DNA of 64,000 nt from Holothuria scabra. Its lineage: Eukaryota; Echinodermata; Holothuroidea; Aspidochirotida; Holothuriidae. The stretch is from NCBI GenBank assembly GCA_037179385.1, contig CM074187.1, positions 3,348,001 through 3,412,000 on the forward strand, read 5' to 3'. Below the pieces are notes generated by a model. It was not told where the DNA came from and did no database searches. It was given only the letters and a program-made list of their open reading frames with translations. A program made the translations under genes and the position numbers. The first letter of the stretch is position 1; each line of letters starts with the position of its first letter. Shown one piece after another: positions 22,620 through 35,919 of this stretch.

Positions 22620-24823
22620 TAGATTATGATAAAGTGATAAACAGTCCTAATGAAATTCTGAGAACAACTCAAAAGTTCTACAAGGAACTTTACACTAAGG
22701 ATTCGGACTTTAATTCAAATACTTTATTCAATAGTCCTAGATTTTTACATACAAAACTCTCCGATGATCAATCAAAAGAGTTGTGAGGGTCTACTTTCAC
22801 TCGACGAGTGTTCGAATGCTTTATTTTCTATGCCTTTGAATAAGTCTCCGGGTACTGATGGAATCCCTACTGAGTTCTATCGAGTGTTTTGGGAAGGTGG
22901 GGGTCGAATGGTTGTAGATTCTTTTAATTATTCTTTCCGTAAAGGTTTCATCTCGGACGAACAAGGCAGAGCGTGCTTAACACTTATCCCCAAAGGAAAC
23001 AAAGATCATCGTTATTTAAAAAATGGAGACCGATCGCTCTGCTTAACACTGATTACAAAATTGCTGCTAAGTTTTTAACAATAGGCATGAAAAATGTTCT
23101 CCCTGACCTTATTAGTCATGAGCAAACTGGTTTTCTGAAAGGCCGATTTATTAGGGAAAACATCAGATTAATCTTAGACCTTATCAATTATTGCGACGAA
23201 AACGATATTCTCGGTGCCCTTACTTTCCTCGATTACGAAAAAGCCTACGACCGTCTTGACTGGGATTTCATTCAAAACGCACTTTCTTATTTCAACTTTG
23301 GCAAAGACTTTAGATTCTGGATCAGGACGCTTCATAATAATGTTTCATGTCCTATTGTTAATAATGATTTCCTTTCTGATTATTTCAATCTCGGCTTATG
23401 CAGATGATAGCGTAGTAATAACCAATGGTTCTTTGAATGACATTTCGGAGACTGTGAAATTACTTGCTGAGCTCTGTAAAGATTCTGGTTTAAAAGTTAA
23501 CTAAGACAAATCCTGTCTTTTCCCGCTTGGACCATAATTTTCGACCCCACCACGTTATTTCATAACATATGATTTTGTTATAAGCGACGAGCCTGTCAAT
23601 TTTTTAGTTATTTCTTTTACTCATCACCAACTCGTTTATTTTCCGTTTTCCCGAATCCAACTTCACAGTTTTTTAAGGATGTCGAAAGTCTGCTTTACGG
23701 TTTTATTTGGTGTAATAAACCTGATAAAATAAAACGAAATGTCTTAGTAAATTATAAAAGCAAAGGAGGTCTTAGTATGATCCTGATGGCAGTGAGTCAC
23801 CATGGATAGTTTTGTTTGATGAAGGTCTTGAAAAATACGGGAAAAGTTTCTTATTTAAATGTAACTTTTGTAAAAGAGACATACATATTTCAAACAATTT
23901 TATACGCGATGTTTGTTACGCCTGGTCAGACTTTAGCTTCAGAACTCCAGATATTTCTGATTACGGTAACCAATATATTCTAAATAACTAATTTATTAAA
24001 ATTGATAATAAGTTTTTTACTCAGATTCTCTTAAAGAAAATGGTCTTCCCAGAGTGCGTGATTTCTTCGATACCAATGGAAACGCTGTTCAATATGATCA
24101 ATTTTGTGCCACGTTTCATTTGTATCATTTCCCCTTCACTACTTATTTTGGTATTTTGTCGGCGATCCCAAGACCTTGGAAATCAGACTTACCTTGTGCC
24201 CTTAATCTTAATGGTAATGAGAAACGCCTCATATAGGCAACTGCGTCACCCGAAATAACGAAATATACCTACAAGTATTTAATTGAGAAGAAAGCCGAAC
24301 AACCAAAAGCAATACAGATATGGCACGAAATCGATAATAATGAGCATGACTGGGACAGGATTTTTACTTTACATTACTTGCCTGTGCGTGATACAAAAAT
24401 TCACTACTTTCAGTACCGTTTCCTAAACAGAATTCTTGGCACAAACATGTTTTTTATCAAAGATTAAGGTAAAAGAATGTTCATTATGTACTTTTTGCAA
24501 AAATGATAATGAAACATTGAAACATTTATTTTGAGATTGCGATTTTGTTGAAGCATTCTGGTTACAATGCTGCAATCTTTGCCTTTGAATTAAACTATGA
24601 TCTCGTTGAGTATGGTCTCTTTGACGAATCTACACACCCAATCAATTTGTTTTATTCTACACGCAGAGTATTTTATCTTCTGTTCCAAATTAAATAATAA
24701 AATTCCGGATGCAACAGCATTTTTTGCAAACTTAAGTATTATCTTCAGGTAGAATATCACATACTTAAGAAAGAAAATAATGAAAGATGTCGTTCTCTTT
24801 TAAAAGATGTCTTCAAGGAATGA
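22620..24823 (+). pseudogene. Tx1/L1-like LINE ORF2 (reverse transcriptase to C-terminal zinc region)
   Basis: Starting mid-protein, successive frames give FYKELYTKD, then MPLNKSPGTDGIPTEFY (RT fingers). WRPIALLNTDYKI and the motif A region FLDYEKAYDRLDW (23225-23263) follow, then the catalytic YADD at 23397-23408. C-terminal pieces follow: GFIWCNKPDKIKRNVLVNYK, LFDEGLEKYGKSFLFKC, and a CSLC-x-FC...KHLF..C zinc-like end near 24,480-24,545. The last codon is TGA at 24821-24823. The endonuclease domain is absent. Only about 55 codons separate motif A from YADD, and the QGDPLSP-type motif is gone, so an internal deletion removed part of the palm. There are several frameshifts, including one near 22,785, and many stops. 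Confidence 0.85.
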
Positions 24824-24960
24824 CTGAGCTTTTGTTGTTCCACTTCCTTTTTCTCTGTTCGTTTTTGGAACTTGCCTAAGCATTTCATTCAATATATTCA
24901 TTTCATTACTGCGCGCAAAGCTTTTATACCTTGAAATGAATGAATGTATGTCCCTTTTTT
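24824..24960 (+). repeat. LINE 3' UTR and TGAA-type tail
   Basis: Sequence after the ORF2 stop ends in TTGAAATGAATGAATGTATG near 24,931-24,950, a short tandem tail typical of LINE 3' ends. I could not identify target-site duplications with confidence. Confidence 0.4.
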
Positions 24961-27900
24961 GTAGGTAACAGTTTTTATGAGTAACGATTCAGATTATTTC
25001 AGTACGATTTGGATGCCCTTTATTAACTCGTAGGACACGGACCCTTCGAGCCCTACCTCTCGACTGGGGATGAGTCATTGGTAGTGTTTGCTCCAAAACG
25101 ACTACATCCCTAGTTTGGGGGCAGGGTTGCGAGGGTCTGCTCGTGCCCATTACAACTGTACACCAGTTATTAAAACTCAGGGCAAACAAGAAAGAAAGGA
25201 GTTTAATTCTATAAGTGCATATAATGTAAGCAAAAGTCTATATCAATACTTATTTGATTATTTATTTGATCATCTGTTTTATAATGGTGTTTACTGTAGT
25301 CAGGAAAGGAAATTTCATCAAATGTTACATGAATATTTTGTTTGATCAAAGTAAGTTGTTATACTGTTACCAATGAATAACAGTTGTGGTGTTTCGATTA
25401 GAAAGTTCAACATATTTTCGTTTATCTTATTTAACGCTTACAAACGAAAGGTAGATTGTTAAATGTTAGTATAGTAAACTCGATTTTGAACATGTTTTTC
25501 CGTTGCTAACGTTTCCAACCCTTAAGATAATGAAGGAGTTTTTTTTTTATCATTTTCAAGAACATTATTTCGTTTAATTCAAAGCGGGGTCATTCAATTT
25601 TTTTTCCAACCGTTACAAATTATTATTAAAAGAATGAGAATGTGTCAAACGATATCTGTTATGCTCATGCAATTATGTTATAAAACGTCAGTTAAATATA
25701 CATCATGTAAAATACAGTCAATGTACATATCATGAACATTGAACCTTGAATAAAGGAGACCAAAAAATGTTTTTAAGTACCATTTCTAAGGTGTTAAAAG
25801 TTACAACTTGGGAAAATCACAGAAAAGTGTTAATCTGTTACAGCAACGGGTTAAAGTAAATGTATCAAAAGAAAGAGCGGTGATGGTGGTAGTATGATTG
25901 AAGCAGTACAGTACCTATTGCTACAATCCAGTCAAATTGTAAGTCTATATTTTTTCAAAGAGGCTAACAGTATTTCAGAAAGTAAAACAAAAAACTATAA
26001 GAAGAATATAAATGTTAAAGTATTCACAATATGGATCGGGAAAAGTGCATTAAAGAATTATGCCTAAAGAGTTTCAGGATAGCTATAGCCTGTCGCAATG
26101 GTCATTAGGAGTTAGGTGACAGAACTACAGTTTGCTTTGCTTCTCAGAAAATCCTCCTGATAGGTAACTATCGTGTTTCAAAAGAAATTTAGAACTTTCG
26201 GAAGCCAAGGGGAAGAAATACAATTCAAGTTAGAGAACACCAAAGATCTGCTAGAGTAAAGGTCCTCAAAACCGAAAGCAAACTAAAGAAAGTGGTTGGG
26301 CTTAGACCCACCTTGACGACCGTTGTCCTGAACTTATTGTCAACTTATTCAACTCGTGGGACACATATTTCAAATTACGGTGCATCAATATGGACTAATT
26401 AGTCCATGGCATTTTCGTTTCTTTTTTTCTGAATATAGGTGAAAATAAAAAAGCGGACCCTGGGTGTAGCGGTTTTCTAATGGGACCAACAAAATGAAGA
26501 ATTATCGGGCTACGAAGTGAACATTTTTATCCATCTGGAACTTGTAGTGGAACACATCCACGCACTGTACTCGTCCCTTTCCGACACATTTGGTCTCGTT
26601 CGTCGTCTTGCTGACCTTCCGTCACAGTCTTAATGTATTTTGTTTACATACTGAGTTGATGATCAAGGAATGACTGTTTTTTATTTCCCACAGTTCAATG
26701 CAGTTCTCTAATAGAAGAATTACAAACCGATTGATTCATATCCAGATTCAAGTAAATTTTAAATTTAACTCACGACATATTAGTAAAAATGACGGCAACA
26801 ACCTCATTTAGGAATGTCTCGTTCATGTTAATCATATCAAAATTATAACAGTTCAATAGACTGAATTTTAAAACGATTTTGCATTATTTTGGCAAGTTAA
26901 AATTTGTACCATCATTTTTAAATTCAAAATTTTGACAGAGCATCCGCTTTAGCACACTAAAATTGTCGAGTCAATATGACTTTCACAATAAAGCACAACA
27001 ATTTAGCCGAAATACTTTGCATCCCGTACCTATAGATATTTTAGCAAAGAGTCGCATACGGTGACATCCGCCGGTGTTGAAAATACATTTGAAATTTATC
27101 CTTAAATTTCGCAAGGCTTATTTTTTATTTGTAGATAAGTACCTTTCCTTCCAGTTTGTACAGGAATATACAATTCAAGCAGGCTTAATAATATCCTGGG
27201 ATCCGAAAGGTATTTTCGACAAAAAATTACTTCGCTCGTAGCTCGCTTTCATTTGATAATGGCGCTCCGCTAAAATTATTTTATGCTATAGAAATAGCCA
27301 TAGACGTATGGCAATATTTGACCCATACTATTTAAACCTTTTCGCCATCCCTATGTATTACATTCCTATGTATATACTGGTGTGAACAGGTCTTGCAAAC
27401 AAAGCGTAAATTAGCTATTGACTTGGTTCGAATTACAGTCCTGGAAAGTGATATTTGCAGCTGTCTGAGGGGGTCACGATTTGCAAAGTTTTCTATACGC
27501 TCCACTTAGTTTACCATACAGCAGATTTTCTGTCCCTGCAATAACCAGAATGCAAGGCATTCATACTCGCGAATGGAGGCGGTCTAACGGTTCTAGTGAT
27601 ATTGACAGAGTTGCTAAATTTTAGCCACTCCCTGATACGAACAGGCAGTAGATGGTGAATTTGTTATGATGAAGATGTTTGCCCATTTCAGAAAAGGATA
27701 TCAGTGTTGAAAATTTATACAGGTGAAACATTAGTTATGTGAAGAAAGGGAAACAGAATTGTTTATGCTACAAGCTCGACGTTTAGAAAAGTACATATGA
27801 GTGATACGTACAAATGATGTTAAAATTGACTAAACAAAACAGGTGGTGGATGCTATTTTCTACTAGATCTAGAAAATAGAAGTGCTTCGATTGCACAAGA

Positions 27901-29604
27901 ATTGTGTAATTAATAATTTCCGAACGTAGCCGAAACTGTCAGAATTTCACACATATTATTGGCAGTTCAAAATATCAAAATTTCCTCACGAATGACAATT
28001 GCATTTTTTAAACTTCCTTAGTGTTCTCAGTATTGCTCGAGGGCAGTGCTTATTACGGTTCTGCAGTTCAACCGTATCACCCGTATGTATATGCATCGCA
28101 TTATCACCAACATAGTAAGCACTTTCAGATCAGAAGAGATGCAACTTAACTATCATCTCGAGTGGCTAATGAATAGAGAGAGATAACTACGCAGTCTTTT
28201 ATTTTGCCACCCCCTTGTCAGAGATCTCTCTTCCCATTCCTACCATAATTGTCAACAACATAAACAGTACCGGTATAAAATTTCTCACCTTCCTCTTCTT
28301 TCTTTGGTTGGATAGGTGCGCAGCTAGAAAGTCTTTTCCCTTACAGTACGGTTGCTCAAAGGACCCATTTTAAATTTGTCTTTCAAGATTGCTAAATTAT
28401 TAGCACAGCCACCAATAAAAGAATCTAATGTGAGAATATTTACAAAATGTAAAACAAAAAAAAAACTTGGGTTGAGGTTAACTAAGTTATTTCGATGCGG
28501 CTAAGCAAATAAAGCCTTGCGCATGGCCCATATTTGACTTTCCACTGAAACACATCAAACTCTCGAAACGACCTTTTTAAGCCGCGGTAGCACTTGATAT
28601 CATCAACTGTATCACATGTCGTTCGGCTGATTACGTGGTCACCGGCAAAGCAAGCGCATATTGGTAAGGGCGATTCAAGTTTCAGTTGAAACGTTTAGGC
28701 CAGAAGAAAACTACGCAGTTACTATTGCGCAATTTTCGCATCCGGGAGACTACGTTATCTTATCCGTTCTCTATTCCTAACCCTCTGTGACCGTCTTCAG
28801 TTTTGAACAAAATAAGGTATAACTTGAGTTTGTCGCTCTTGTTACAGTTATAAGTTCCTTGGTCATGAAAAGAAATCACCCGTTCAATGTTTTCTTTACA
28901 ACAACGCCGAAACTTTCACGTCAACAGATTGCTCGGATGTTTCAAACTGTTAGAAAAGAAGGGTAGCGACCATGTCATAAAGAACGGCAGTTGACAAAAA
29001 CTATAGAAAGGGCTTCTGAGAACCCCATATAGTCGCTCCCTGGTCGTTCCAAGAACCATGTAATTAAAATATCCCTGAACTAATATGCCTCATCGTGTGA
29101 TGAAACCTGAGACATCCTTAAATAAATTATCTGTTTTCATGGTCAACGCCTTAATTTACAAACACTGAAAAGTAACAAAACCAACAAGGCACAGAATAAA
29201 AACACTGTAACAAGTCTATAATAAAGCGGCTGCTATACTTCTCATTCGCTCGTAAAAACCAAATTTTATAAGCTGTACATAGAGCCATGGGCTGTATACG
29301 TCCTTCGTCGGACTTCTTGTAACACTAGGAATTTGATTACCAAACATGATTTTTAGTGGTTTTTTGCCCCCTAAGCGAGGAATACTTCATCTGTCCCTGC
29401 CTTTATATGGAAAGTGTGCACCTGGTTCTGATTTGTTTAAGCGTATTTAGGAACCCACAGAATCTGATCGTCGTCGTGATTAACTGAAAAAGACAAGCCT
29501 TTAAACTATAATGAAACCCGCATTTAATCTACTTTTCCAGCTGGCTGAAAATATTATTTACAACACCACATCTTACGTTACGAAAAATTGGTTTTATATC
29601 ACTT
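24961..29604. other. No gene recognised
   Basis: An imperfect inverted pair occurs at about 25,035-25,145 (arms about 45 nt, ACCCT/GGGATG strings mirrored), possibly a small MITE. A perfect 16-nt palindrome TGGACTAATTAGTCCA lies at 26391-26406. The rest of this AT-rich stretch shows no coding or repeat signal that I can support. Confidence 0.5.
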
Positions 29605-29885
29605 GGTCGAATTTTAAAGATGACCTGTCGTCTCGTGAAAATGCAATAAAAGTTATTCTCTCAGGATGACACAAGTACCCTTGTCTTCGAATGCGATCTG
29701 ATTTAATGAACCGTCTATAATGGGAACGGTTTCGATACGCCATCGACGGATGTTACATCATCAATAGTGTATCGAATCGGTTCGCAATCAAAGTTACGAC
29801 AAGGGTAATCTATGACGTCATCCAACACCCGGCATAGATTTTATTCCATTTTCAAGAGACGACAGGTTATCTTTAAATACCATTG
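29605..29885. repeat. Imperfect long palindrome (foldback)
   Basis: The left end TAAAGATGACCTGTCGTCTC (29616 onward) is mirrored by GAGACGACAGGTTATCTTTA ending at 29875. Inner blocks also pair, including TACCCTTGTC-type and the GATACGCC/GTGTATCG region, around a centre near 29746. The outer 35 nt are about 90% identical and the inner parts less so. There is no ORF of note. It is best read as a MITE or foldback of unknown family. Confidence 0.65.
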
Positions 29886-31781
29886 CATCTCTAATGTGGT
29901 AAAAGTTTTTCAAAAGGAAACACATTTTGTTTTTATTGCAGTGGCCTCTGTTTGTCGCATAATGATAACGGAATCCAAGCATTGAAATCGAAGTGGCTGG
30001 AATAATATATATTATTGCCCTGCTAACTTGTTCCTTCGAACTATAAATAAATAAAAAGGAAACCAAATTTTTGCGCTCATTAAACAATTCCACCACAGTT
30101 TCAAAATTTTAAGTTTTGCTGTGGTTTTGATTTTTGAAGGGCCCTCGTATATTAGTCCTTTTTGAACGATGCAACATTCAAAGGCTTTTCTGCTTTAAGT
30201 GAAGTTTTGAAAACCAAGCAGATCCATCGTTAAAGTTTTGTGAAAGAGTGAAGTCTTCAAAAATGACAAGCTTTGTGCAACCAAAGATGAAATGTTGAGG
30301 AATTCGTATAGTTAGAGAGTCATTATACTTAATCATTTTACACGATGCAATTGTCTTTGAAAAGATTTTCAGATGATATAATTTTACATCAACATTTCTA
30401 TCACTGCAATAAAATTCCCTTTCTTCCCAAACGGTTTTTGATTGTGTCATCATATAACCTGTCCAGCTCAACTAATAAGGTCGTGCAGGATCTCAATCAC
30501 TAGGCGTTCTTGCTTAATACTTATAATGAGAAGTTTTGAAGAATGCCAGGGGATACAAAAATCTGCTAAGGCGAGATTTAATGTTTCAGCTCATTTTAAT
30601 TTCTGCTTGATTACCCTCCCTGAGATTTTCCTCAGGAAATGCCATAAGAAGGGAATTGATTGCAGTATTTAATTCCAAATTGGTTTACAGACTTGCGCAA
30701 TTATAGCTGATAAAACAAAGATTTTAAGGTTGATGCCATGGAAACTTGAATGAATTCAAAGATTTTACCATTTAAATATGTCTTCTGGTCAGTCTCCAAA
30801 GGGTTTTTTGCAGCTCTCCGTGACTAAATGCGTTTTTCAGTCATGAGAATAGTAAAAGATTTTAAAAACGTTCACTTAAGAACTGTTCGTTGCTATATGT
30901 GCGTGACTAGTAAACTAGCCTACAACATACATATCATATGAAAGCTTTCAAGATTCAGATGATACCCTATTAAAAAGTATCCTATTCAAATTATGGCTAG
31001 CGCGATGCGTCAATCTGAAAGGGAACTTGATTCCTGTTGGCCTTGCTCGGTGCAAGATCAACCCTTTAAATTCACCATATGTGAATACATATCCACCAGC
31101 CAGGACACCTAAATTATACAATGGAACTATACGAATCATCTGATTGAATTTTTCTGAAGTCTCGAAGACGTAAAAGTTTGTTTTTAGACACTATACAGAG
31201 GAGCAGCCTTAAAGGATATTAACTTGGTTTAATGACAAAGGAGACTTGGCTGTATGAATTACCATAAAGTTACTTCTTCTCCTGAAAGGCGGCTTATAAA
31301 AGAAACCTCTCTTGTTTATTAGCTTTTTGTGGAAGGTAATACATCATGGAGGTTTTACATGTACTGCTTTACTTCACTTTGTCACCGTATTACTTGCCGG
31401 GAGTCCTTCAAACATTGGAAGAAAAAAATAGGAAAGAGCAGAATATGCTTGAATAAAGTAGCCTACTTGCCATCAATAATTCGAAAACATAACATAACCC
31501 CCTTTCTCAAGTGTGGATTTAAGATGAAGGTCAGCAAGCTATATTAACATGGAGACTGGGTGGTCATCAGGTATTAACAAATACTATCAGTAAAATGTAG
31601 AATACTTGAAATTCGGAAATTTAATACTGCTGTTAAGTTTCAGTTATTTGTTGAGCCTAACTTCATGTGGGCAAACCTGTTTGTTGAGAAACCACCATCT
31701 TATAGGCAGGTTTAACATGTCTTCCTCTGAACCAGCTTGATTAAATGTTAAAAACAGTGTGAAAATTACTTAGACGTAAGT
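29886..31781. other. No gene recognised
   Basis: AT-rich sequence. The longest open frames here (about 60-100 codons) show no recognisable domain. No repeats or RNA genes were seen. Confidence 0.45.
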
Positions 31782-31938
31782 CATTATTATTATTATTGTC
31801 ATCGTCGTTGTCATCGTCGTCGTCGTCATTGTTATTGTTATTGTGATTGTTATTGTTATTGTTGTTGTTGTTGTTATTGTTATTGTTATTGTTAATATTA
31901 TTATTATTATTGTTATTATTATTATTATTTTTATTTTT
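31782..31938. repeat. Degenerate ATT/GTT/GTC trinucleotide tract at the LINE 3' end
   Basis: Interrupted (ATT)n, (GTT)n and (GTC)n runs follow directly from the 3' end of the minus-strand RLE LINE. Read on the element's strand this is an AAT/AAC tail continuous with a TAA-rich target. Confidence 0.8.
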
Positions 31939-33732
31939 GTTCTCTCACAACCTCTCGGTTGGTCTACACTTTTTTCTTAACTTCTTCTCTTGTCCCTCAG
32001 ACCTCGGGATCCTACGCTGACCCTGGGAGGTCGAGCACCCGTCTTAGAATGTGGGCACTTCCTAATAATGCTGTCTTTATTAGCGGTCTAACTTCATGGT
32101 TGCCTGGTATCTGTTCTAAGTATGACTCGATGTTACTTGTGATGGCTCCAAGTGCTCCTACCACCACAGGGACGACTTTGGCCTTGACGTCCCACATCCT
32201 TTGTACCTCGAGTCGCAGATCCTGGTATTTCTCTATTTTCTCCACCTCTTTCTCATTTATGTGTGTATCGTTCGGCACGGCCACATCTACGATTACTGCT
32301 TGTTTGGCCATCTTGTCCACTTCTTCTTCTCGCAGAGATCACTCTGTCTGTTCTTTTTTCAAAGTCCCAGAGGATCTTGGCCTTGTCATTTTCTTCCGTC
32401 AGATTGGGCTTGTGGAGCCACGTGTTACTTTGCTCCGTCTTAATTCCGTAGTGCTGACACACTTTATAGTGGAGGGCTGCTGAGATGTTGTAGTGTCTGG
32501 TTTTGTAGAGGCTTCCAGCAATCTATGGACAGGCAGTCGTTATGTGGGCGACAGTCTCGTCCTTCAGTCCGCACAACCTGCACGTTGGGTCTGTGGATCT
32601 GTGGAGTATTTTGGTTTGGTGGCACTTTGTGTTTAGGGCTTGGTCTTGGGCAGCCGTTATTAATGCCTCCATTTCCATTATGAGCCCTGTGCCATCCCGC
32701 AACCATCGGTAGGTGTTCTCCAGGTTCGTGATCTGTGGGACCTGTCTACGATATTGCCCATGGAGTGGCTTTGTCATCCACTTCTCTTCACATTGTTTCT
32801 TCCATTCTGTCATTGATTCTTTCTTTGGTTTGTACCCTGTTAGTACCTCATTTTGCCACACAGCCTCTATCAGTGGGTCTGAGTCCTTGGCCTCCATGAT
32901 GTACTCTTGGAGCCCTGCACACTGGAATGTTCCAGTGGCCGCGATTTCTCTCAAGCCCCTTCCACCATTCTTCCTCGAAATGTACAGCCGGTGCACATCA
33001 GCTCGAGGGTGAAGTCCGCCATACATCGTTAATGTTTTCCTGGTCTTCCTGTCAAGTTCTGCCAGCTCATTTTGAGACCAATTTATTATGCCTGCCGTGT
33101 AGGTGATCACAGGTAGGGCGTATGCGTTGATTGCTTCAATTTTGTTCCGTCCATTTAACCTGGAATTCAGTACCTGTCTCAGCCTTTTCCTGTATGTTGC
33201 CGTGGCCCTGTCCTTGACCATCCTCTCTTTGTTTTCCATATTCTGTAGTATGCCGAGGTATTTGTATCCTTTATGTAGATCGGCATCCCTTATCTTTCCA
33301 ATTTCAAGGTCAAGGCCCTCGGTCAACTTGATTTTTCCCCTTACGATGACCTGCCTGGCACATTTGTCCAGTCCAAACTCCATCCTGATGTCATTGGTGA
33401 ATATCCGGACTGTTTCGACCAGTGCTGTCAAATCTTTTTCATTTTTGGCTTACAGTTTGAGGTCATCCATATACAGGAGGTGGTTGATTTTATGGCCTGT
33501 CTTGAGAGTGTACCCTTGCTTGGCCTGGCGAAGCATATAGCTCAAGGGATTGAGAGCTACACAGAACAGGAGCGGTGAGAGCGCATCACCCTGGAATATA
33601 CCACCTTGATGTTGGTTAGGTGTTTCCCTCCACAAAATAGGGTGGTGGTCCAGTTCCTCATTGAGATCTCTATAAGCCTCGTGATCTTTGGGTCGATCCG
33701 ATGGATCTTCATACTGTGCAGTATCCAGGAGT
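31939..33732 (-). pseudogene. RLE-type LINE (R4/R2/NeSL-like), 5'-truncated ORF: RT + zinc region + restriction-like endonuclease
   Basis: The translated remnant begins inside the RT fingers (KITRLIEISMRNWTTTLF) and continues with GGIFQGDALSPLLF and the catalytic YMDD (33462-33473). After the thumb come a maturase-like HPRADVHRLYISRKNGGRGL and a C-x2-C-x7-H-x4-C zinc motif (CRLCGLKDETVAHITTAC). It ends in a restriction-like endonuclease with AVIVDVAVPND, EKIEKYQDL and VVPVVVGALG. This domain order is characteristic of non-LTR elements that use a PD-(D/E)XK nuclease. Damage includes a frameshift near 33,640, a TAA at 33450-33452 just after YMDD, a stop at 32,523 and frameshifts near 32,300. 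The element is cut at its 5' end where (ATT)n begins. Confidence 0.88.
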
Positions 33733-34086
<354 letters not shown>

Positions 34087-35429
34087 CATTTTAAAATATA
34101 ATAAATTATATTTTTTATTTATATCAAGACTACAAATAGAAATTAATACACCAAAGCTCTGGTTGAGTGATGAATCCAGTAGACGTTTTGATGCAATCCT
34201 TATCTTGTACTGAAGAACTGACGAGGAACTGGTTATAAACAAGAAACCGAAGATTGGTAAACCGAAACTGTGGTTTAGATAATGCAGAAAACATAGTCTT
34301 GTAACTCATGTTTATGAACTTGGAGTTGTTCCCAGAGTACCGCAATGTTTCATCTAAAGGAAAATCTCAAAAATGACGAATGTTGGTTATAAGTTTAATC
34401 AATGGCATATTGACGTTAATAAAATCTATAACATGAAGTAGCTGCAAGAGAGAAAGTGCTTTGTATCACTACTTCAACTGCTAGGGCAAACATCAGTTTA
34501 CAATTAACATGTACTGTCTTTTACACAACGATTGATCAATCGCAAGCACTGGGTTATGCATTTAAATGAGACATGTGCCTCATGACTTTCAGAATGACTG
34601 GAACTGAATGTAAAGAAATAATAAAAATCGAAGTCTAAACCCTTGAATCTACCTTAGCAGCTCTTCGATATCAGACTAGCGTAAAATAAAAGTAGCACCC
34701 GATTTTGTTATTCATCTCGTCAATTTTGTTAATGCATAACTGCTTAAATACAGACAGAGGCACATTTAATCAAACGAGGAAAAAAGTTTACGCTTGTAAA
34801 ACAACTGAGACCAAGGTTGCGTAACTGCAACTAATTTTTATACTAAGAAGAATTTTAAAAATCGTCTGCAAAATGCACTATAGGGCGAAAACCGGGAAAA
34901 ACATAAAAAAGAATGTATTTTATAATCATTTCCGACACAATATAAACTTCTTGATACCTACGTTGAAATAGGACTAGTACTTATATGGCTTCAACACAAG
35001 TGATGGTTTTGACAGTCAGAACAAAAAGGAGAGGAGCCAAACCTCGCGGGCTGTCTAATGCGTTTCTGATTTTTCCTGTTTTTGCTTTTGTTCCTCCTAT
35101 CTGTTTTTTCATTCTGTGCAATGTTCCTGTAAACCTTTGGTGACTTATTTAGTTTCGGTCGAGTAATTTTCCTTTCTTCTGTTGTTGTCTCCTTCCTCTT
35201 TATGTGTAATTTTGGAGTGAATGCTATAGGGCTTCTGACTTGTCATTCTGTTTTGTGTTCTTGAGAAAAGCACTGCGGTGCCGAAAATTTGAATAGAATC
35301 CTGAAACTGAAACTGCTACTTTTGGTTGTTTTTTTTTTAATATGGTTTTGTAATAATTGTTTTGGGTAATGTTCATCTTTTTACTTATTGTTACATACAC
35401 ATTTATATAAACATATACGTATGCATTCA
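34087..35429. other. No gene recognised
   Basis: Ordinary AT-rich sequence. No element or coding signal could be supported. Confidence 0.5.
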
Positions 35430-35432
35430 CAG

Positions 35433-35465
<33 letters not shown>

Positions 35466-35512
35466 TATATATATATATACTCATATATATGTGTGTGTGT
35501 ATTTATATGACA
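35430..35512. repeat. (CA)n-(TA)n-(TG)n compound microsatellite
   Basis: An AC run passes into AT alternation and then GTGTGTGT, so the tract as a whole is roughly self-complementary. Confidence 0.9.
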
Positions 35513-35919
35513 GTAAGTTTCGGTGGGATGTTATATCAATGTGAGTAAAAGGGCATATCTCCAATGTACCATATGATAGGTGTGAGTGTTTGCAATTCCA
35601 ACATAAAACAGAAACCGTAGTCTAATATTTCTTAGTCTTACCTCTTTCTCGGAGACTAGAGTGAAAAGCAAATGAAATTTATTCATCCACGATCAACGAA
35701 AAGCTAATTTTATCCCTCAAAAGCCATACCAGGCTGAACAAATGTGAGTCATGTTGCACGAGTTTACGTGGTCCAATGTATTAAATTTGCTTTGTTAATC
35801 AAGTCTATGAGGAATAGTAGGACCTCGAAATGTTAGACTACGTGTTTTGTATAATGTTGGTACTGGAGACACTCTCATCCGTGATAAGTGGTCACGTGAT
35901 TACATAAAAGTCGAAAAGA

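Noticed and set aside
30178..30471. Minus-strand 97-codon frame
   Set aside because: Reads moderately protein-like but has no known motif and no exon context.
31959..33540. Plus-strand frames of 70-170 codons
   Set aside because: They lie opposite the RLE LINE coding strand, which has clear RT and endonuclease motifs. The plus-strand frames have none.
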